10,718 nt of DNA from an uncultured Bacillota bacterium. Lineage in GTDB: Bacteria > Bacillota_I > Bacilli_A > Izemoplasmatales > UBA1188. How positions within the stretch are numbered: the stretch's first letter is position 1; every line of letters begins with the position of its first letter. Below the pieces are notes generated by a model. It worked only from the letters and a program-made list of their open reading frames with translations, had not been told where the DNA came from and searched no databases. Below, piece after piece: positions 6,561 through 10,718 of the stretch. Where the stretch lies: positions 1 through 10,718 of the forward strand of contig CALCVH010000091.1 of NCBI GenBank assembly GCA_937907585.1, in the 5' to 3' direction. A program made the translations under genes and the position numbers.

Positions 6561-6594
6561 AAAAATATTAGAGCCTTGTGTAGCAAGGCCCTAA
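6561..6594 (-). terminator. Intrinsic terminator of the GH43/ABC operon
   Basis: On the minus strand an 11-bp stem (TTAGGGCCTTG with CAAGGCTCTAA, one G-U pair) encloses CTACA and is followed by TATTTTT. The G-U pair becomes an A-C mismatch in a plus-strand transcript, which fits a terminator acting on the minus strand only. It starts 7 bases past the GH43 stop codon. Confidence 0.85.
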
Positions 6595-6601
6595 AACTTA
6601 A

Positions 6602-9600
6602 TTATTCTAGTTTTGATGTATCTAGTGTAATATAGTAATCTTTAATTTGAATACCTGTTGTAAATGATAGAATTGCTAGAGCGTCTAATGAATCTGCAGT
6701 GATTCCTTTCATATCAGATACAGTGAACGCAACTTCACCATTTACATAGAATGTAACAGTATTACCATTTCTATAGACACCAAGTGTTACAAATTCACCA
6801 TCTGTAAATGAGAAATTAGCAACATCTTTTTCTTGGCTTTCATTCCATGACCAATCTGTATTTTGATCATTTCTTTGAACTATACCAACTCTTGATTTAG
6901 AATATTTACCACTACCATCAATATAGAAGAATAATGTGTTTGAAGCGTTTCTTAAAGCTAGACCAAATTTAGGATATGGATCACCTAAATCTTCAGTGAC
7001 AGTTAATTTTATTTCTGCATAATATTTTGAAGTAGTTAAATCTTTAAAATATGCATATTGGTCTCCACCTAAAGTTTGAGTAGCGACAGGGTGTTCACCA
7101 CTATCAAGTGATAGATCCCATCCACTAGTCATGGTAAATCCTGGATAGTTTCCTAAATATTCACCAGTGATCTTACCAGCTATTGAATTAGTCTTCTCTT
7201 CAAGTACTGATGCATCATCTGTAGCGTAATAGTTTTTAATCTTCATCGCAGTGCTGAAACATCTAAATCCAGGTGCTGCATTTTGATTAGCGTTAAATAC
7301 GTTGAAGCTAGCGTAGTGTATAACAACTATATCGTTGCATAGGAAATAGAAATCATTACCTAATCTTAAAATAGCTAGTTTAACGTATTCACCATTTGTA
7401 TAAGACATGTTGTTTACAGACGCTGTTTGTTCTGTTGCGCTCCAGTCCCAGTTAGAGTTATCTAACATTCTTTGCGCAACACCTACAGCTTTATTCTTAT
7501 ATCCTACCGCATCAACATAGAAGAAAATTGTATTGCTGATATCTCCATCACAACTTAACTGTAAACCAAATTTAGGATATGGATCATGTAAATAATCTCC
7601 ATACGCAAATGCTGAATCTTTAGTTACAGTAAATTCTGCTTCTACATAGAATGATGTTGAATAGATACTATTAAAATAACATGATTGATCAGCTGGACCA
7701 TCTTGAGTAATATATGCATTTTCTGTTCCATCATCATGACTTAAATCGTAACCATATTCAGTCTTTAAGTTTGAATTTACTGGAGTACCAAATGTCTTAC
7801 TATTTCTTTCAATCTTAGGAGATGCATATTTAGTAACTTCATAAGAATATTTAGTAAATTTAGATACACCTGCACATTTAGCGTTCTTTCCTAAAACTAC
7901 TATTTCGCCTAAGCTTACGCCTTCAGCGCCTTTTGGTGTAACAATAGTTAATTTAATTGATTTAACTGGAAGTTCATCAAATTCTAGAATAGCTGCTCCA
8001 CCAGGACGCATAAATAGATAATCATCTTCAAAATGCCAATCCCAGTCAAATGGAACATCTTCTACTGTTACAGTAGTTGAACTACCATCAGCTAATAATA
8101 CTTCCATTTCAACTTTATTAATTGATACGAATGTTAAGTCATAATCATATGAGTTATAAACAAGTAAAGATCTTACAGTCTTATAGTCATCAAATTTGAT
8201 ATTAATTTCTGTAGTTCCATCTTTAGTTTCATATTCTTCAGCTAAATCAAATTCTTGATATTTAATTAACTGGTCATTTAATAAGCTAACATCGCTATCA
8301 TCAGAAGTATTATTTGATTCAATAGTTGCGAGTGGCGCAATATTTTTATATCCAGATAAAAATTCAGGAAGTGGTTGAATGCTCCAAGTTGGACCATTTG
8401 TATGCATTACATCAGTTCCTTCGCTATTCTTAGTCCATACAACTTTGTCAAATGCTAAAGCACGTCCTTCACTAACATCGCTTCTATTTAAGAATGTGTG
8501 GTAAGCGATAAATAATTCATCGCCCATTGTTACAAATGAATGGTGTCCAGCACTTGTGATATGGCTCCAGTTAGAAACATCAGTTGATATTACTTTACCA
8601 CCATCATCTGGAGATACTTTTACGAATGCTCCAAGAGGTGAATCAGCGATAGCTTGTTTAACTTGGTAACTTGGATCTTGGAAACCAAATACACTGAATG
8701 TCATATAGTATTTACCATCATGATACATCATGAATGGACCTTCATTAACATGTCCTTCTTCTAATCTTATTCCTTCTCCAAATCCATTGTTTAATGCGTT
8801 TTCAACTGTATTAAACATTGGAAGAGTAATAATAGATAAAGTTGAATAATCAGGTGTAAACCAGTCAATCATCTTACATCCATAGATTGCAGAGCCTTCT
8901 CCATAATCATTGTAGGCACTAAAATATAGATATTTTTCGCCTGTAGATGGATCGATGAATGGACTCGCATCTAAGAAGTGAGTTTTAGCGAATGAATAGC
9001 TGTAATTAGGATGTTCAGCTTTAAATTTATCATCTAATTCTTTAACTTTTGGATTTTGACTAGAGAAATCGAATATTGGTTTATTCGCATATAAGAAATT
9101 ACCATTCGCATCTCTTGCGCCATCTGGTTGTAAGAATGGACCTTTAGGGCTTTCTGATACCGCAACAGATAATGTTAATCTATTGTGATTTAATAAATTG
9201 AACGCTCCGAAGAACATATAATATAATCCATTATCATAGATTACTTCTGGTGCCCAATAACAGTTGATTGCCCAGTCGAATGGTTCAAGGGCGACACCCA
9301 TTGCTTCCCAGTGTGATAAATCTTTACTTCTCCATGCTTGGAAACCATGACCACCGATATCATCACTAGTACCATAACAATAGAACCATCCTTTTTCTTC
9401 TCCTTCACTTATATAGATAACTGAAGGGTCAGCTACTTGGAATTCTAGATTATTAACATAGAATAAGTTAGTATTATAGCCATAGCTTTTATCAGCTTTT
9501 TCACTTAATAATTCAGAATCATATGAGAATTCACCAAGTTCTGATACTTGGTTATTATTAGTTGTTTTATTATCATTGTTTTTATCTTGTGTTTGGCTTT

Positions 9601-9679
9601 TATTATTGCATCCTAGTAAAGCTATGCTAAACACTAACGCAAACAATAAACATAGAATAACATTTAATTTATTTTTCAT
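6602..9679 (-). CDS. Multidomain glycoside hydrolase family 43 lipoprotein
   Basis: A 1025-residue surface lipoprotein: signal 1-23, lipobox ALLGC (Cys24), then an Asn/Lys/Thr-rich linker to about 48. Residues about 80-440 are a GH43 five-bladed beta-propeller, with the expected acidic triad: Asp84 in VADPS (base), Asp237 in FLDASP (pKa modulator) and Glu313 in HVNEGP (general acid); YWAPEV (141-146) and SAGHHSF (376-382) are further family blocks. About 446-600 looks like a galactose-binding-fold (CBM32/discoidin-like) module, ending GEIVVLGK. About 641-826 and 850-1025 are two copies of one jelly-roll-like module. GH43 enzymes remove arabinose or xylose from arabinan and xylan; subfamily and substrate are not determined here. 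AAAGGAG lies four bases before the start. It follows the MalG-type permease by 15 bases and is last in the operon, so its products are probably imported by that transporter. Confidence 0.9.
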   Translation of the reverse strand: MKNKLNVILCLLFALVFSIALLGCNNKSQTQDKNNDNKTTNNNQVSELGEFSYDSELLSEKADKSYGYNTNLFYVNNLEFQVADPSVIYISEGEEKGWFYCYGTSDDIGGHGFQAWRSKDLSHWEAMGVALEPFDWAINCYWAPEVIYDNGLYYMFFGAFNLLNHNRLTLSVAVSESPKGPFLQPDGARDANGNFLYANKPIFDFSSQNPKVKELDDKFKAEHPNYSYSFAKTHFLDASPFIDPSTGEKYLYFSAYNDYGEGSAIYGCKMIDWFTPDYSTLSIITLPMFNTVENALNNGFGEGIRLEEGHVNEGPFMMYHDGKYYMTFSVFGFQDPSYQVKQAIADSPLGAFVKVSPDDGGKVISTDVSNWSHITSAGHHSFVTMGDELFIAYHTFLNRSDVSEGRALAFDKVVWTKNSEGTDVMHTNGPTWSIQPLPEFLSGYKNIAPLATIESNNTSDDSDVSLLNDQLIKYQEFDLAEEYETKDGTTEINIKFDDYKTVRSLLVYNSYDYDLTFVSINKVEMEVLLADGSSTTVTVEDVPFDWDWHFEDDYLFMRPGGAAILEFDELPVKSIKLTIVTPKGAEGVSLGEIVVLGKNAKCAGVSKFTKYSYEVTKYASPKIERNSKTFGTPVNSNLKTEYGYDLSHDDGTENAYITQDGPADQSCYFNSIYSTSFYVEAEFTVTKDSAFAYGDYLHDPYPKFGLQLSCDGDISNTIFFYVDAVGYKNKAVGVAQRMLDNSNWDWSATEQTASVNNMSYTNGEYVKLAILRLGNDFYFLCNDIVVIHYASFNVFNANQNAAPGFRCFSTAMKIKNYYATDDASVLEEKTNSIAGKITGEYLGNYPGFTMTSGWDLSLDSGEHPVATQTLGGDQYAYFKDLTTSKYYAEIKLTVTEDLGDPYPKFGLALRNASNTLFFYIDGSGKYSKSRVGIVQRNDQNTDWSWNESQEKDVANFSFTDGEFVTLGVYRNGNTVTFYVNGEVAFTVSDMKGITADSLDALAILSFTTGIQIKDYYITLDTSKLE
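6605..7132 (-). repeat. C-terminal copy of the duplicated GH43 accessory module
   Basis: Encodes residues about 850-1025. It shares with the preceding copy, in the same order, WDLS/YDLS, AYF/CYF, YAEIKLTV/YVEAEFTV, DPYPKFGL, NT(L/I)FFY(I/V)D, VG(I/V)(V/A)QR, (W)SWN/WDWS, (T)(D/N)GE(F/Y)V and a final (D/N)YY. The beta-strand-rich pattern with a Trp-rich stretch suggests a sugar-binding or concanavalin-like jelly-roll; that fold is inferred. Confidence 0.75.
7202..7759 (-). repeat. First copy of the duplicated GH43 accessory module
   Basis: Encodes residues about 641-826, parallel to the copy at 6605-7132. At DNA level the two share a 22-base exact match (6962-6983 and 7565-7586) over the codons for DPYPKFGL, while most of the rest has diverged. 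It differs by a short insert before DPYPKFGL and a Cys-containing final third (Cys710, Cys781, Cys807). Confidence 0.75.
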
Positions 9680-9683
9680 TTCT

Positions 9684-9690
9684 CTCCTTT
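9684..9690 (-). promoter_or_regulatory. Ribosome binding site of the GH43 gene
   Basis: AAAGGAG on the minus strand, four to five bases before the ATG at 9679. It fills most of the 15-base gap after the permease stop, leaving no room for a separate promoter and supporting co-transcription. Confidence 0.75.
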
Positions 9691-9694
9691 CAAG

Positions 9695-10570
9695 CTATTG
9701 TTTCAATCCTGTAGTAACAATACCCTCAATGAAATAGTTTTGAGCTACAAAATATATGATTAATGTAGGGAGTAATGCGACAAGTGTGCCAGCCATCACA
9801 ACGTTAGGTTGAGATGAATAAACACCTGAGAATACTCTTAATGCTACCTGTAAATTATATTTATCAGATGATTGTAAGTAGATTAATGGATTAAAGTAAT
9901 CGTTATATCCACCAACAAAACCTAATAAGCCTTGAGCTAATAATGCAGGTACAGATAGTGGAACCATAACTTTAAAGAATATCTGCATATATCCAGCGCC
10001 ATCAATTTTCGCAGCTTCTAATAATGAATCAGGAATACCCATATAGAATTGTCTCATAAAGAAGACACATGCTGCTGCGCCAAACATACCAGGAATCATC
10101 AAAGGATATGGAGTATCAACCCATCCTATTAAATCATAGATTGCATAAGTTGGAGCTAACATGATAATTCCAGGAATCATCATAGTCGCAAGAAGTAATG
10201 TATATAGTAAGTTTTTAGCTCTAAAATGAATCTTCGCAAAGGCATATCCAGAAAGTGACGATGTGAATAGACCTAAGATTGTAGGTGGGATTATATATAG
10301 TAAAGTGTTAAAGAAACTCTTTACAACTGTTGGCATAGTAGCTTCATAGTTAGCTTTATATGTGAATACTTCTTTATATCCACTAAAGTTTAATCCTTCT
10401 TTTGGAAAAAAGTGGAATTCTATTGAAGATGCTTCTTGCCAAGTTTTAATTGATGTTATTACTACAATTAAGAATGGGAAAATGATAATAAATGAGTAAA
10501 GAATTAAAATAATATATACAAGTGGTCCTGGTCCTTTTTCCAGTCTATGACGCCTTTTATTATTAATCAT
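9695..10570 (-). CDS. Carbohydrate ABC transporter permease, MalG/UgpE type
   Basis: A 291-residue inner-membrane permease with six hydrophobic segments, the usual length for the MalG branch of CUT1 sugar importers. The cytoplasmic loop that docks onto the ATPase is clear: EAAKIDGAGYMQIFFKVMVP (185-204), the EAA motif with its invariant Gly. The C-terminus FIEGIVTTGLKQ (280-291) matches the family ending FxxGxTxGxxK. Its start overlaps the preceding MalF-type gene by 8 bases in another frame, and GGGTGAG two bases or so upstream acts as ribosome binding site. The GH43 gene follows after 15 bases, so the imported sugar is probably an oligosaccharide or pentose released by that enzyme. No ATPase is encoded nearby; CUT1 systems of this kind often share a distant MsmX-type ATPase. 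Confidence 0.93.
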   Translation of the reverse strand: MINNKRRHRLEKGPGPLVYIILILYSFIIIFPFLIVVITSIKTWQEASSIEFHFFPKEGLNFSGYKEVFTYKANYEATMPTVVKSFFNTLLYIIPPTILGLFTSSLSGYAFAKIHFRAKNLLYTLLLATMMIPGIIMLAPTYAIYDLIGWVDTPYPLMIPGMFGAAACVFFMRQFYMGIPDSLLEAAKIDGAGYMQIFFKVMVPLSVPALLAQGLLGFVGGYNDYFNPLIYLQSSDKYNLQVALRVFSGVYSSQPNVVMAGTLVALLPTLIIYFVAQNYFIEGIVTTGLKQ

Positions 10571-10718
10571 AACTCACCCATTTCTTAGATACAAAGAACT
10601 GAATACCAGTTATAGCCATTATAATAATTGCTAAGAACCATGAACCAGCACTTGCGACACCTAACATATTATCGTATTCAATTACACGTCTATATAGCCA
10701 GAATACTACAGTGACACC
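10563..10718 (-). CDS. Carbohydrate ABC transporter permease, MalF type, C-terminal 51 residues only
   Basis: Only the last 51 codons lie in the window; the rest continues past the right edge. The frame has no stop until TAA at 10563-10565 and contains one membrane segment (about SWFLAIIIMAITGIQFF), ending in SKKWVSYD, which resembles the (S/R)(K/R)(R/K)WVxY ending of CUT1 MalF-type permeases. The stop lies inside the next gene, an 8-base overlap typical of paired MalF/MalG permeases. The solute-binding lipoprotein of this importer would be expected further upstream, outside the window. Identification rests on the short tail plus the neighbouring MalG-type gene. Confidence 0.8.
   Translation of the reverse strand, partial: GVTVVFWLYRRVIEYDNMLGVASAGSWFLAIIIMAITGIQFFVSKKWVSYD

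Noticed and set aside
6602..10718. A complete new polysaccharide-utilisation system
   Set aside because: The GH43 lipoprotein with CUT1 permeases is a familiar Bacillota arrangement; only the duplicated C-terminal module looks unusual, and it is reported separately.

Overview
The window looks like a chromosomal piece of a low-GC member of the Bacillota, of the Bacilli / Erysipelotrichia / Acholeplasma-like kind. The evidence is the very AT-rich DNA, good GGAGG-type ribosome binding sites, lipoproteins with Gram-positive style lipoboxes, sigma-A-like promoters often with an extended -10 (TGnTATAAT), and short intrinsic terminators. Tryptophan is encoded by TGG and every stop is TAA or TAG, so the standard bacterial code fits and the Mycoplasma code (TGA = Trp) does not. 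Taxonomy cannot be fixed further from sequence alone. I see no RNA gene, mobile element, CRISPR array or phage gene, and no intergenic gap exceeds about 180 bases.

Layout, left to right. (1) 1-850, minus: a lipoprotein cut by the left edge, with a CxxC motif and what look like two copies of a beta-rich module. (2) 941-2650, minus: a secreted lipoprotein of the Cthe_2159-type carbohydrate-binding beta-helix family, with its own promoter and terminator. (3) 2832-4085, plus: a two-gene unit divergent from it, a formate/nitrite-family channel followed 9 bases later by an uncharacterised two-helix membrane protein, ending in a strong hairpin that probably serves both converging units. (4) 4125-4964, minus: a PlsC-like acyltransferase with its own extended -10 promoter. 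(5) 5095-6497, minus: a CmpB-family (PF06541) membrane protein followed by a water-type aquaporin, ending in a hairpin terminator. (6) 6602-10718, minus: a carbohydrate-uptake operon entering from the right edge, namely the end of a MalF-type permease, a complete MalG-type permease, and a 1025-residue GH43 lipoprotein with a duplicated C-terminal module.

Functionally the window is mostly cell envelope. The clearest pathway is plant-polysaccharide use: the membrane-anchored GH43 enzyme would release arabinose- or xylose-containing sugars at the cell surface and the co-transcribed ABC permeases would import them. The Cthe_2159-like lipoprotein may add polysaccharide (pectin-like) binding, but it is a separate transcription unit. 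The other genes concern small-solute and water permeation and phospholipid synthesis. I found no convincing new defence or mobile system. The least explained items are the 190-residue protein coupled to the FNT channel, the truncated lipoprotein at the left edge, and the duplicated C-terminal module of the GH43 protein.
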